Shown in pieces: positions 1-7,962 of a stretch of 64,000 nt of DNA. The notes beneath the pieces were generated by a model, which saw only the letters and a program-made list of their open reading frames with translations, was not told the origin of the DNA and searched no databases. The stretch comes from Bdellovibrionales bacterium (lineage in GTDB: Bacteria > Bdellovibrionota > Bdellovibrionia > Bdellovibrionales > Bdellovibrionaceae): positions 719,626 to 783,625 of the forward strand of contig JAFEAQ010000011.1 of assembly GCA_018266295.1 (NCBI GenBank), written 5' to 3'. Position 1 is the stretch's first letter; every line of letters starts with the position of its first letter. Position numbers and translations under genes: made by a program.

Positions 1-963
1 GCAGTAAACGATCGCACCGGATTCCAAATGAAGCTTACGTCCTTTGGCCTCCGTATTTTTCATCAGGTCATCTACTTTTGGGCGCGCGCCCTGATCGCGT
101 TGACTCGATTCAAAGGTGCTTTTCTCGAGCTTTACAATCTCTTCCACAAGGATCTTACGGCGTTCTTCAGTCCCCTGAACTTTGTTCGCAGCCTGCTTGC
201 CCTTTTCAAAAACCATTTCGATATTGGCAAAAAGTTTCTGCTTAAAATCTAGAAGTCCGTGCCACTCCGTCGGAACTTTTTTCGGAGTGAAGTCTTCAGG
301 CGAAATAGATTTTAAATAACTCCCAAGCTCGTAGTATTTTTCGGAAGAATTCTCAGCCAGCGTCCTTTCGATTTCTTCAAGAGCTTTGCGCTTTTTCTCA
401 AGATCTTTGGTTTTCTTTTTCTCCCACTGCGCGCGCGGATCAATCGACGGACGTGCACCACCTTGGAACTCGGCAAGCCACTCTTCGTGGATTTCTCCGA
501 TATCGCGAGGCTCGGGAAGCTCACCGGTTTCAGTCTGTACTTGCAACTCGCGGGGTTTTTCCCAAGCGATACTTTTACCCTCGGACTCAACCAACATATT
601 GGCTTGTCGTGGGATGAGAATCAGCTTGAGTTCGCAAACTTTCTGGCTATTGGCGAGTTCTATATGCAGGACGCGGCCGTAGTCCTCCGCGAGCCATATC
701 TTGCGAAAGTACAGGTTTTTTCCATGGGAATTCAGGAATAATGCGATCGGTTTAGGCTTAGATCCTTTTTTGAAAGGACAATAGTCGGCAAAAACCAGAC
801 AAAAGGGATTCGAAGGATTCATGTCGAGGGTCAGCCAGAAGTGCTGGGTCCCACGAAAGCCTAGAGCCAAGCCACGGTCATTGGAAATCACGTCCTGAAG
901 TTGGGCATCCTCCAGCAGGCTTCCCAACTCGGTGACCAAGGTCCTAAGCTCTAATAAACTCAT
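1..963 (-). CDS. NFACT-family protein (RqcH/fibronectin-binding-like), C-terminus cut by window edge
   Basis: Reading the minus strand from an ATG at 963 gives an open frame of 321 codons that leaves the window at position 1. The first ~130 residues resemble a reduced NFACT-N domain. Residues ~170-300 are rich in charged heptads (EKKKTKDLEKKRKALEEIE) and look like the coiled coil. The last visible segment (GRKLHLESGAIVYC) looks like the start of the NFACT-R domain. Family members bind 60S/50S-peptidyl-tRNA complexes in ribosome rescue or act as adhesin-like proteins. The N-terminal part is shorter than in RqcH (~570 residues in full) and I see no helix-hairpin-helix segment, so this may be a reduced relative. 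It is divergent from the small gene at 1007. Family fairly likely, function inferred. Confidence 0.6.
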   Translation of the reverse strand, partial: MSLLELRTLVTELGSLLEDAQLQDVISNDRGLALGFRGTQHFWLTLDMNPSNPFCLVFADYCPFKKGSKPKPIALFLNSHGKNLYFRKIWLAEDYGRVLHIELANSQKVCELKLILIPRQANMLVESEGKSIAWEKPRELQVQTETGELPEPRDIGEIHEEWLAEFQGGARPSIDPRAQWEKKKTKDLEKKRKALEEIERTLAENSSEKYYELGSYLKSISPEDFTPKKVPTEWHGLLDFKQKLFANIEMVFEKGKQAANKVQGTEERRKILVEEIVKLEKSTFESSQRDQGARPKVDDLMKNTEAKGRKLHLESGAIVYC

Positions 964-1006
964 CGCTTTCATTCAGTTTCCCAACGCTTTACCGATAAAT
1001 CAGCAT

Positions 1007-1279
1007 ATGACAACAGATCTTCTCTTTCAAATCTTTCATCAGCATTTACATGATCCCGATTGCCAAATCGAGTCGCCAAAGGAACTGATCCAGAAGATCG
1101 TTGGCACTTACCTCGTTTTTATTTCCCGATCTGGAAATATTCCCGACGGCCATCTGCAAGATGTCATCGAAGACCTCGAAGCGGAAGTGCTAGAAATGTA
1201 CCGTAAAAAAACTTACGGCCATTACTCGCTTAAAGAATACCGCGACAGTGTTAAAAAAAAACTGGATGAGCAACCGTAA
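1007..1279 (+). CDS. hypothetical protein, 90 residues
   Basis: A 90-residue acidic protein that I do not recognise. The frame is open from 932, but an upstream start would overlap the 5' end of the divergent NFACT gene, so the ATG at 1007 is the better choice. It has no signal peptide or membrane segment. The C-terminal half is predicted helical and ends in a lysine-rich stretch (DSVKKKLDEQP). It converges on the regulator ending at 1294 with 14 bp between stops. Probably cytoplasmic; function unknown. Confidence 0.5.
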   Translation: MTTDLLFQIFHQHLHDPDCQIESPKELIQKIVGTYLVFISRSGNIPDGHLQDVIEDLEAEVLEMYRKKTYGHYSLKEYRDSVKKKLDEQP

Positions 1280-1293
1280 TCTTTTACCAAAGA

Positions 1294-2106
1294 TTAAACC
1301 TCGAACCAGTCTAAGTTTAAACACGCCAAAGCCTCATCCTTAGAATCTTTCACACGATCGATCGCTTCTTCCAACAATACGGAAAGCCGTTCGCGCAGCC
1401 ACTCATAGTCATCCTTAGAAAGACTGATGACTCCGGAATAAAAAAGATCCGCGCTACGACGCCGCTGAATTGCATCGATGGCCTTTAAACGCCACTGAGT
1501 GTGATGCTGAGCCATCAGAGGCGACTCACGCTCGAGATGCAGAACTGGTTTTAAAACACGGAACTTTGAGCGATGCTCTTCAATCAATCCATGCTCAGTC
1601 AAAAACTCCAGTGCATTCACAATCTGCGGCAGGCTCAAATTAAAATAACGCTGAAGCGCTTCAATGGTCTGCAATTGCGGGATCAAGCAGGCCATGTGAA
1701 TGGCGGCGTAATGCCAGTTGCTGTAATAGATCATCTGATCTTCAGCGCTCATTTTTTCTTGGATCCGCAGGCGTTTTTTAAGCACCGTCTCCGCTTCACG
1801 CCGCTGAGAGATCTGTTTATTGATAAGATTTTCAAGACTTTTCGTGCCCGCCCGTTGGCGCACGACCAATAAAACAAAGAACTCCGTTTCATTGTCGTTA
1901 AGCCCCATCCAGCGCGCGCAGGCCTCTGCCTGCTCTAAGCTGAAATGATAGTGCCCGGTCAAAACGTGAGTAATAAAAGGGGTTTGGCATTGAATTGCCT
2001 CAGCCAAAAGCTTTCGCTGCCCCCTTCCCTGGTTAGGAGCACGCTCCATCCATTGGAGGATAAACTTCTTATAATCCTGAAATTCAAAAACTGAGAGTTT
2101 TTCCAT
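1294..2106 (-). CDS. TIGR02147 family transcriptional regulator-like protein
   Basis: A 270-residue protein with the layout of the TIGR02147 family, which is abundant in Bdellovibrio and Fibrobacter. The N-terminus carries the YKKFILQWME-type opening and a putative helix-turn-helix (about residues 28-65, RKLLAEAIQCQTPFITHVL). A central winged-helix-like stretch follows (YFNLSLPQIVNALEFLTEHG, ~150-170), then the C-terminal helical domain. These proteins are presumed DNA-binding regulators; targets are mostly unknown. It is divergent from the secreted gene at 2202, and a perfect palindrome lies 3 bp upstream of its ATG, which suggests autoregulation and control of the neighbour. Family assignment is confident, regulon is inference. 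Confidence 0.85.
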   Translation of the reverse strand: MEKLSVFEFQDYKKFILQWMERAPNQGRGQRKLLAEAIQCQTPFITHVLTGHYHFSLEQAEACARWMGLNDNETEFFVLLVVRQRAGTKSLENLINKQISQRREAETVLKKRLRIQEKMSAEDQMIYYSNWHYAAIHMACLIPQLQTIEALQRYFNLSLPQIVNALEFLTEHGLIEEHRSKFRVLKPVLHLERESPLMAQHHTQWRLKAIDAIQRRRSADLFYSGVISLSKDDYEWLRERLSVLLEEAIDRVKDSKDEALACLNLDWFEV

Positions 2107-2108
2107 AG

Positions 2109-2123
2109 TTTAGTAATACTAAA
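2109..2123. promoter_or_regulatory. palindromic candidate operator between TIGR02147 regulator and secreted protein gene
   Basis: TTTAGTAATACTAAA is a perfect 6-bp inverted repeat with a 3-bp centre. It sits immediately upstream of the regulator's ATG (2106, minus strand) and about 80 bp upstream of the divergent start at 2202. Position and symmetry fit an operator for the adjacent regulator, but no second copy was found in the window. Confidence 0.4.
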
Positions 2124-2201
2124 TAAAAACCTTATTTTTTAGCAAATTGCAATGGCTTTCTAGAGTCCATGTATTATTGTATGTCCGTAGAGGGGGAACT
2201 C

Positions 2202-2744
2202 ATGAAATACCTGATGTCTCTGTTGTTACTCATAACTGTCAACTCCGCTTGGTCCTTTGAAGGCGGCGTCAGTGGCGGCGGCGGCAACACCCTTTCTCCG
2301 AGAGCTCCAAGTTACCCGGTAGATCCTGAAACCGCGGAACATATGATCTACAATGCTCGCGGTGTTTTAAAAAATTACCTGACATTGAAGAAACAAGCCT
2401 ACCTGGTCGGCGCCCTCCCTATTGAACAAATGGCCGCCTTTGCTCCAGTATTTAGTGCAAAAGCCAGAGTCGAAGACACCATCGAAAAGGCACACCTCCA
2501 TGTCAGTGATCGACACGCATGCAAGGATGAGAACAACAATCCTGTGGATGGCAGCACGATCACACCGACACCAAACTCAATTTGCATCAGTGCGTACAAT
2601 ATTTCTCGCAAAGTGGATGTCTCAGATATCACACCACAATCTGCGGCGCTGATGCTCCATGAGTATGGAGAGCTTGTGGGGCTCTCTGAAGACCAAGCTG
2701 TCAAAGTCCAATCAGCAGCTCTTTCCGAGCTGCGTGGAATGTGA
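2202..2744 (+). CDS. secreted protein with HExxE motif
   Basis: Start chosen at 2202, where GAGGGGGA lies just upstream and the product opens with a clean signal peptide (MKYLMSLLLLITVNSAWSF); the frame is open to 2169. The mature protein begins with a glycine-rich GGVSGGGGN stretch. Two cysteines occur in the middle region. Near the C-terminus is LMLHEYGELVGLSE, which has the look of a gluzincin or metzincin zinc helix but with Glu in place of the second His, so a standard HExxH site is absent. Related sequences are, to my recollection, common in Bdellovibrio secretomes without assigned function. It is followed after 26 bp by the cytochrome b562-like gene, probably in one transcript. Confidence 0.7.
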   Translation: MKYLMSLLLLITVNSAWSFEGGVSGGGGNTLSPRAPSYPVDPETAEHMIYNARGVLKNYLTLKKQAYLVGALPIEQMAAFAPVFSAKARVEDTIEKAHLHVSDRHACKDENNNPVDGSTITPTPNSICISAYNISRKVDVSDITPQSAALMLHEYGELVGLSEDQAVKVQSAALSELRGM

Positions 2745-2770
2745 AAAATTTTAGAACTAAGAGGGGATCT

Positions 2771-3193
2771 ATGAAAAAATTTGTTACAGCAACTCTGCTC
2801 ACTCTGGCTGTGATTACAGCCCACGCCCAAATCGAGACTTCCGCATTGCCTTCTTCACTGGGAAAGACAATGAAAGCAATGTCGAACGATTTGAAGACCA
2901 TCACGACCCAAGGAAGCAATCCACAAATGAATTCAAGCTCTGCGACTTTGGCAGATGAGTTCGTTCAGTTGACATTGCATGCAAAGGATTTTACGCCAGA
3001 CTCGATCAGCTCGCTTTCGAGTGATAAACGAGCGGCTGCCAAAGCCGAATATGATAAGCAACTGGATCAAGCTGCTGACTTAGGCCGACAACTTGCTGAT
3101 GCTTTCCGTAATAACAACAATACCCAAGCGGCTGCCTTGCTGAACCAACTTGTTCAGGCAAAAAAAGACGGCCACGATCAGTTCAAAAATTAA
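2771..3193 (+). CDS. periplasmic cytochrome b562 family protein
   Basis: A 140-residue protein with signal peptide (MKKFVTATLLTLAVITAHAQ) and a four-helix-bundle-like sequence. Start at 2771 follows GAGGGG; the frame is open to 2741. Aligned by eye with E. coli CybC, Met34 (in KTMKAMSNDLKTI) matches heme ligand Met7 and His135 (in KKDGHDQFKN) matches heme ligand His102, so both axial ligands of a b-type heme appear conserved. Family members are small periplasmic electron carriers of unclear partner. Here it sits just before a YceI gene and two c-type cytochrome genes, which supports a redox role. Good confidence in the fold, moderate in heme binding. Confidence 0.75.
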   Translation: MKKFVTATLLTLAVITAHAQIETSALPSSLGKTMKAMSNDLKTITTQGSNPQMNSSSATLADEFVQLTLHAKDFTPDSISSLSSDKRAAAKAEYDKQLDQAADLGRQLADAFRNNNNTQAAALLNQLVQAKKDGHDQFKN

Positions 3194-3292
3194 TTTTTAA
3201 AACCACAAAAAGCTTTTATTCAGAGAGCCGCTGCAGGCAAAAAACCCGCAGCGCGCCCCTTCTATTGTCAAAAATTTGTTCTAGGGGGATTT

Positions 3293-3850
3293 ATGAAGTG
3301 CCTTTTCGCTATTCTGTTTCTGATGTCCTCTGTGCAGGCTCAGGCCTCCACAACTACAAAATACAAAACAGGGCGTGACGATGGTCACCTGCAATTTCTC
3401 GCCATCGGCCGCCCCGCAATGATTCGCATCAAGGGTGAGTCACCGGGCCCACAAGGTCAAATCGACGTCGACGGCGGCAAAGCTCATGGCGAATTCACCT
3501 TGCTCCTCAGCGATCTAAACACCGGAATTGATCTTCGCGATGAGCATATGAAGAAAAAATATCTCGAGATCGATAAAAACCCAAGGGCGATACTCACCAT
3601 CACTTCCTTGAACTTACCCGCCAGCGATGCAGGAAGCGACCTGCCATTTGGCGGGGACCTGACTCTTCACGGAGTCACCAAAAAAATCGAGGGACATTTC
3701 TCTTATGAAACCAGCCAAGGGACTAAAAAAAGCCAGGTAGAATTTAAAATTCATTTGAGTGATTTTAATATCGCGATTCCAAATTATGCCGGCATGACAG
3801 TGGCTGATGAGGTTCAGGTAGAGGTTCGCACGAATCTCCGTCCGGAGTAG
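3293..3850 (+). CDS. YceI family periplasmic protein
   Basis: A 185-residue lipocalin-like YceI protein with an N-terminal signal peptide ending near VQAQAS. Family hallmarks are visible: SDLNTGIDLRDEHMKKKYLEID (~72-93), GDLTLHGVTKKIEGHFSY (~119-136) and the closing strand with FKIHLSDFNIAIPNYAG (~150-166). YceI proteins bind polyisoprenoids such as ubiquinone precursors in the periplasm and often sit next to cytochrome b561/b562 genes. AGGGGGA precedes the ATG. It is separated by 99 bp from the b562-like gene and by 2 bp from the following cytochrome-barrel gene, so it opens the second transcription unit of the redox block. Confidence 0.9.
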   Translation: MKCLFAILFLMSSVQAQASTTTKYKTGRDDGHLQFLAIGRPAMIRIKGESPGPQGQIDVDGGKAHGEFTLLLSDLNTGIDLRDEHMKKKYLEIDKNPRAILTITSLNLPASDAGSDLPFGGDLTLHGVTKKIEGHFSYETSQGTKKSQVEFKIHLSDFNIAIPNYAGMTVADEVQVEVRTNLRPE

Positions 3851-3852
3851 AT

Positions 3853-4944
3853 ATGAGAGCTATTTTACTTTTCGCCTTTTTTCTCGCACCCATTTTCGCA
3901 AAAGCGTTTCCGGAAATGATTCGATACGGATATGTAAACTGCACCGCCTGCCACACCTCCCCCGGGGGTGGCGGAGTGCTCACACCCTATGGACGGGGTC
4001 TTTCTGCGGAACTCCTCAGCACTTGGGGAACCGAGAAAGAAGCTCAGTTTCTTCATGGTGTCGTCAATCTTGAAACTGTGAACGAATGGCTTTCTGTCGG
4101 CGGTGACTACCGCGGTTTACAGTATCACTATGAAAACGATCAGGTTAAAGACGGTCAGTGGATCAATATGCAAGGGGCACTCGAGGCCGCTATAAGAATT
4201 AAAAACTGGGTCTTTGATTATGCCTTTGGCCGCTTCGAAGAAAATAGCTCCTGGAGCTCAGAAACCAACCATTATTACGTCCTATTTCAGGCGAACGATT
4301 ATTTTTCAATCCGCGCCGGGAAGTTCCTACCGCAATTTGGCTTGAGTATTCCGGAACACGTCTCACCGACGCGTGGCCCTCTTGGATTTGGCGCTTACGA
4401 CGAGCGCAATGCCGCCGAAGCTCAATTTGCCAACGAGAATTGGACCGTCACCGGAACCTATAGCATCGCCCCGAAGGATCATACAAATTCGGATGAAAAA
4501 GCCTGGGCTTTAAAAATTGAACGGGTTTTTGCTGACACTCTTAAACCCGGAGTCAGCTACTGGAGCGGCGACCTACCACAAAGCCGTCGTCAGATATTGG
4601 GCCTGCACGGTCTTCTCGGATTTACAAAAAAATTCTTCTGGCTCACCGAGTTTGACTGGCAAGAAGATACTGCCAAAAGCACTTCAGTGACCCAACACTC
4701 CGGCGCGACCTATCAAAAATGGGGCTACGAATTTTACAAAGGTGTGATCGGACTTTTGGTTGCCGATGCCCAGCGCACCACCTTAGAAAGTCCGGCGACA
4801 CAGACGGCTCACTATGGACTTGGCGTTCAATTTTTTCCACGCCCCCACTTTGAAATCGAAGGAGTGTGGATGAGAGAACGGGCTCCACAAATCACCGCTC
4901 AGGAGGGCGACTATGCGTGGCTTTTACTGCATTATTATCTCTAG
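3853..4944 (+). CDS. single-heme c-type cytochrome fused to outer-membrane beta-barrel
   Basis: A 363-residue protein. After a signal peptide (to about residue 18) comes a CxxCH heme site, C30-T-A-C33-H34, in the context RYGYVNCTACHTSPGGGG and then LTPYGRG. The remaining ~280 residues alternate polar and hydrophobic/aromatic residues with many Trp, Tyr and Phe at strand ends, and the protein ends LLLHYYL with aromatics near the terminus, as in barrels. This heme-then-porin order resembles Cyc2-type fused cytochrome-porins, but the heme context and the length differ, so I do not call it Cyc2. The next gene starts 32 bp inside it and encodes a diheme lipoprotein. An electron-passing outer-membrane role is inference. 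Confidence 0.7.
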   Translation: MRAILLFAFFLAPIFAKAFPEMIRYGYVNCTACHTSPGGGGVLTPYGRGLSAELLSTWGTEKEAQFLHGVVNLETVNEWLSVGGDYRGLQYHYENDQVKDGQWINMQGALEAAIRIKNWVFDYAFGRFEENSSWSSETNHYYVLFQANDYFSIRAGKFLPQFGLSIPEHVSPTRGPLGFGAYDERNAAEAQFANENWTVTGTYSIAPKDHTNSDEKAWALKIERVFADTLKPGVSYWSGDLPQSRRQILGLHGLLGFTKKFFWLTEFDWQEDTAKSTSVTQHSGATYQKWGYEFYKGVIGLLVADAQRTTLESPATQTAHYGLGVQFFPRPHFEIEGVWMRERAPQITAQEGDYAWLLLHYYL

Positions 4945-5635
4945 CTTATTGATTCTTGGATCCTGTAACTATCACGTCCTCAAAGATCCTGGTGCCTCTT
5001 CTCAAGATACATTTTCAGAAACAACAACTGTGGGTGCTGAGGTCGTGCAAAAAAGTGTTCTCGACACTTGCCTGCGCTGTCATAGTGGAAGCAACTCGCC
5101 GACGCTCAACACTCTCGATGCCATCAAAGCAAACATTAGCAAAATACAAGATGAGGTCCTGAGTAATTCTATGCCACCGGCAGATGCCGGCTATAAACCT
5201 CTCAGCGACTGCGAAAAAGACATTTTGCAAGAGTGGATCCAAGAAGGCATGCCGGACAACTCTAGCAAGAAGGTTTTTGATCTAGCCCACTGTCAAAGCG
5301 GCGTACCGCAAACTCCGCCTAAACCTCCTATTTTAGAGATGCCGCTGACTTATGAAACGCTCACCACAGAGGTCTTGCAGCCTCGCTGCCTGCACTGCCA
5401 TAACCCAAAAAGCGATGATCCAGATGCGAAAGACATCGCGCTCTATCCGTTTGCCGATCTGGTCGCGCAAAAGAACATGGTCATTGCCGCCGATGCGACT
5501 CACAGCAAGCTTTACAAATATGTCGCACGGACCGATGACGACCGAATGCCGCCTCCCGAAGACGGGGCATCTCTGACTGCCGACCAAATCGAATTTATAA
5601 AACGCTGGATCAATGCAGGGGCGCCGGAAAAATAG
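4913..5635 (+). CDS. diheme c-type cytochrome lipoprotein
   Basis: A 240-residue lipoprotein: the signal sequence ends LLILGSC (lipidated Cys17). Two heme-binding sites are seen, C53-LR-C56-H57 and C159-LH-C162-H163. Each is followed by a conserved MPP (SMPPAD, RMPPPED), likely the methionine axial ligand, and by a xxIxxWIxxGxP closing helix (LQEWIQEGMP, IKRWINAGAP). This is the tandem layout of Planctomycete-type cytochrome C-like domains. It overlaps the cytochrome-barrel gene by 32 bp, so the two are probably translated together and may be partners at the outer membrane. The stop abuts the convergent methyltransferase stop with no gap. Confidence 0.85.
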   Translation: MRGFYCIIISSLLILGSCNYHVLKDPGASSQDTFSETTTVGAEVVQKSVLDTCLRCHSGSNSPTLNTLDAIKANISKIQDEVLSNSMPPADAGYKPLSDCEKDILQEWIQEGMPDNSSKKVFDLAHCQSGVPQTPPKPPILEMPLTYETLTTEVLQPRCLHCHNPKSDDPDAKDIALYPFADLVAQKNMVIAADATHSKLYKYVARTDDDRMPPPEDGASLTADQIEFIKRWINAGAPEK

Positions 5636-6514
5636 TTACGGATTTTTTTCGATCACAGAATAATAAAGCGGTCCAAACCCACAACGGTCTGGCATAAACG
5701 CCACGCCGTACTGGGTTTTTTCACCGATGTCGGTGGTCTCTTGCGGAATCAGTGTCACGTAGTCTTTTTTCTTCTTTAAAAGCTTATGAATCACGCCGTC
5801 GTTTTCATCGGGGTTAATACTGCAGGTGGAATACACGATCCGCCCACCCGGCTTTGCCGCAAGTAAAGCCCCTGCTAGGAGGGCATATTGGCGAGTCGCT
5901 AGGTTTTCTCCGCGGCGAGGGCTCCACTCCTCCATGGCTTTCTTATTTTCAAGCACATGGCGCTCTCCCGAACACGGAGCATCCAACAGAATCTTGTCAA
6001 AGCTGTTCGGCTCTTTAAGACCAAACTGCACGCCGTCTTTGCCCGTGACCCACACGCGGTCACGAATATTTCGAGGTACGTATTGCTGAATCACTTTTTT
6101 CAAACGTTCCCGACGTTCAGGAGATAGATCGTTCGCAAAAATCTCGCCGGAGTTTTTAAGTCCTTCGATCAGAATCAATGTCTTACCGCCTGGAGCTGCA
6201 CACATATCCAAAACGCGGTCGCCCTCTTCCACTTCGAGTGCGCGTGCGACGATCACACTGGCCGGATCCATAATATAAACATTCAAAAGGTCTTCTGGCG
6301 TTCGCTCTGGCTGATAAAAGGCCTGCAACGGCAGCCAATAGGAATGATGAAGCGACGGATGTGCGGGAGCCGCGTCTTCTAAGACCACTGGCTGTGCCGA
6401 GCTTAAAAGATTTAAACGCGCGACTTGGCGCTCCGGCGCTTTGAGGGCGTCAAAGAGGTCGCCCCAACGCGAAACATAGATCTTTTCAAAATGCTGATAG
6501 AAAGTGTCTTTCAT
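5636..6514 (-). CDS. RsmB/NOP2-family tRNA/rRNA m5C methyltransferase
   Basis: A 292-residue class I SAM-dependent RNA cytosine-5 methyltransferase. Visible motifs are the SAM-binding loop D103-M-C-A-A-P-G-G-K111, the DAPCSG motif (C181, product-release cysteine), STCS with catalytic C231, and NPDENDG. It lacks the N-terminal NusB-like domain of RsmB and has no clear PUA domain, so it is a short NSUN-like member; the substrate cannot be read from sequence. It lies 8 bp downstream of phoR on the same strand and could be read through from the phosphate operon. An 18-bp palindrome lies in that junction. Confidence 0.88.
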   Translation of the reverse strand: MKDTFYQHFEKIYVSRWGDLFDALKAPERQVARLNLLSSAQPVVLEDAAPAHPSLHHSYWLPLQAFYQPERTPEDLLNVYIMDPASVIVARALEVEEGDRVLDMCAAPGGKTLILIEGLKNSGEIFANDLSPERRERLKKVIQQYVPRNIRDRVWVTGKDGVQFGLKEPNSFDKILLDAPCSGERHVLENKKAMEEWSPRRGENLATRQYALLAGALLAAKPGGRIVYSTCSINPDENDGVIHKLLKKKKDYVTLIPQETTDIGEKTQYGVAFMPDRCGFGPLYYSVIEKNP

Positions 6515-6515
6515 T

Positions 6516-6533
6516 CTAAGTCCTAAGACTTAG
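6516..6533. repeat. perfect palindrome across the phoR stop / methyltransferase start junction
   Basis: CTAAGTC and GACTTAG flank a 4-base centre (CTAA). The element overlaps the phoR stop (6523-6525) and ends 2 bp before the methyltransferase ATG, so it could fold in the mRNA near that gene's ribosome binding site. No T-tract follows, so it is not a standard terminator. Confidence 0.4.
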
Positions 6534-7962
6534 ATGAAACAGTTTTCAGAGGGAAAGTGCAAATAAATTCAGAACCTTTGCCCATTTCGCTTTTAACCTG
6601 CACAGAACCGCCGTGGCTTTGCATAATGTGCTTTACGATGGCTAATCCTAGCCCCGTGCCGCCGGCATCGCGAGAACGGCCTTTATCGATACGATAGAAT
6701 CTTTCAAACAAGCGATCGTGATGTTCCGCCGGAATTCCCGGGCCGTTATCAAGCACACGCAGGATGACTGCCCCATCGCTGGCTTTTTCCCAGCGGATTT
6801 GCACGGTTTTACCCGCACCGATGTATTTCACGGCATTAGAAACCAAATTACGCAAAACTTGCTCGACCTTACGAACATCGGCGTTGAAACTCGTCACATC
6901 CTGAGCCCCGACGACCATCACCACTTGGTTTTTATCACGCATCATCGGCGCAAACTCCGAAACGATGTGCTCAGAAACCTGCAATGGATTCACCGGCTCG
7001 AACTTAATCTCTGGATTGGACTCCAGAGTCGAAATGCTCAAAAGATCATTCACAAGGTCCGCAAGACGTTCGACATTGCGAGAAATAATATCAACAAATT
7101 TCGCCGCGTGATCAAAGTTGCCTTTATTGACGTCGGCCTTCAGCGTGTCAACATAACCCTTGATCGACGTCAGTGGAGTCCTCAGCTCATGCGAAGCATT
7201 GCCGACGAACTCGATGCGCACCAGCTCGGCTTTCTTAAGCTCCGTGATGTCGTGGAAGATCCCCATGGCACCATAGACTTCGTTGCTTTTGCTTTTACGA
7301 AGCGGATTGACCGACACCCAGAAATAGCGGACGTTTTTTTCGAGTTTCGTTTCAAGCTTTACCTGAACGCGAAAACCGCGGCCTTCATTCAAAGCCCGCA
7401 AGAACGCCTCATGGATTTCAGGATAGCGAAAGATATCCGCCAAAGTCATCGCGCTTTGAACTTGTTTCGAGTCCATAAACTGCGTCGCGAATTGTGAGTT
7501 GAAATACAAAACACGCAGATCCGTGCTGACGCTGACAATCCCCTCTTCAACCGCGCTCATGAAGGCTTGAGTCTCTTCGCGCTCTTGCTGAAGCTGATCA
7601 CGGCGTTTTTTCATTTTACGATGAATGCGGTTCAAGGCGTTTTCAATTTGCGCGTACTCACCAAGCTCTTCATCGAGGAGGTCTTCGTCGTCTTCACTCT
7701 GATTTTCAAATTTTTTACTGGCTACACGGAAAGCCTTGAGGATGATCTTATGCAATGGGCGCGTAAAACGCCAAGCGATGCCGGCTGCGAGCAACAAAGT
7801 GACAAAGCTGTATTGTAAAACGATGGACCAGAAGTATCCCGTGCCGAAAGGACGGTAGGTGCTAACGATTCCCAGGCTGACAACAAAAAGCAAGTTGTAG
7901 AGAACAACTTGAATAAAATAAAATTGCCAGAAAAGCTTCCATGGGAATCGTGCTAAATTCAT
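6523..7962 (-). CDS. phoR: phosphate regulon sensor histidine kinase PhoR
   Basis: A 479-residue inner-membrane sensor kinase. Two membrane segments (~11-33 and ~44-64) are followed by a HAMP-like stretch, an acidic linker (DDEDLLDEE) and a coiled region. A PAS domain follows (~130-240), then HisKA with phospho-acceptor His258 (GNASHELRTPL), and HATPase_c with N box (RNLVSNAVKY), DNGPGIP and GGTGLGLAI. The order matches PhoR. The ATG overlaps the phoB stop by one base (TAATG), implying translational coupling. Genes phoB and phoU lie directly upstream, which supports the phosphate assignment, although no pst transporter genes are present in the window. Confidence 0.85.
   Translation of the reverse strand: MNLARFPWKLFWQFYFIQVVLYNLLFVVSLGIVSTYRPFGTGYFWSIVLQYSFVTLLLAAGIAWRFTRPLHKIILKAFRVASKKFENQSEDDEDLLDEELGEYAQIENALNRIHRKMKKRRDQLQQEREETQAFMSAVEEGIVSVSTDLRVLYFNSQFATQFMDSKQVQSAMTLADIFRYPEIHEAFLRALNEGRGFRVQVKLETKLEKNVRYFWVSVNPLRKSKSNEVYGAMGIFHDITELKKAELVRIEFVGNASHELRTPLTSIKGYVDTLKADVNKGNFDHAAKFVDIISRNVERLADLVNDLLSISTLESNPEIKFEPVNPLQVSEHIVSEFAPMMRDKNQVVMVVGAQDVTSFNADVRKVEQVLRNLVSNAVKYIGAGKTVQIRWEKASDGAVILRVLDNGPGIPAEHHDRLFERFYRIDKGRSRDAGGTGLGLAIVKHIMQSHGGSVQVKSEMGKGSEFICTFPLKTVSSKS

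Noticed and set aside
3853-4944. Calling the cytochrome-barrel protein Cyc2
   Set aside because: Order of domains is similar, but the heme context, the length and the gene neighbours differ, so the specific iron-oxidase name is not supported.
6718-7497. Long plus-strand frame antisense to phoR
   Set aside because: Shadow of a well-supported histidine kinase; composition is the mirror of the real gene and no domain is seen.
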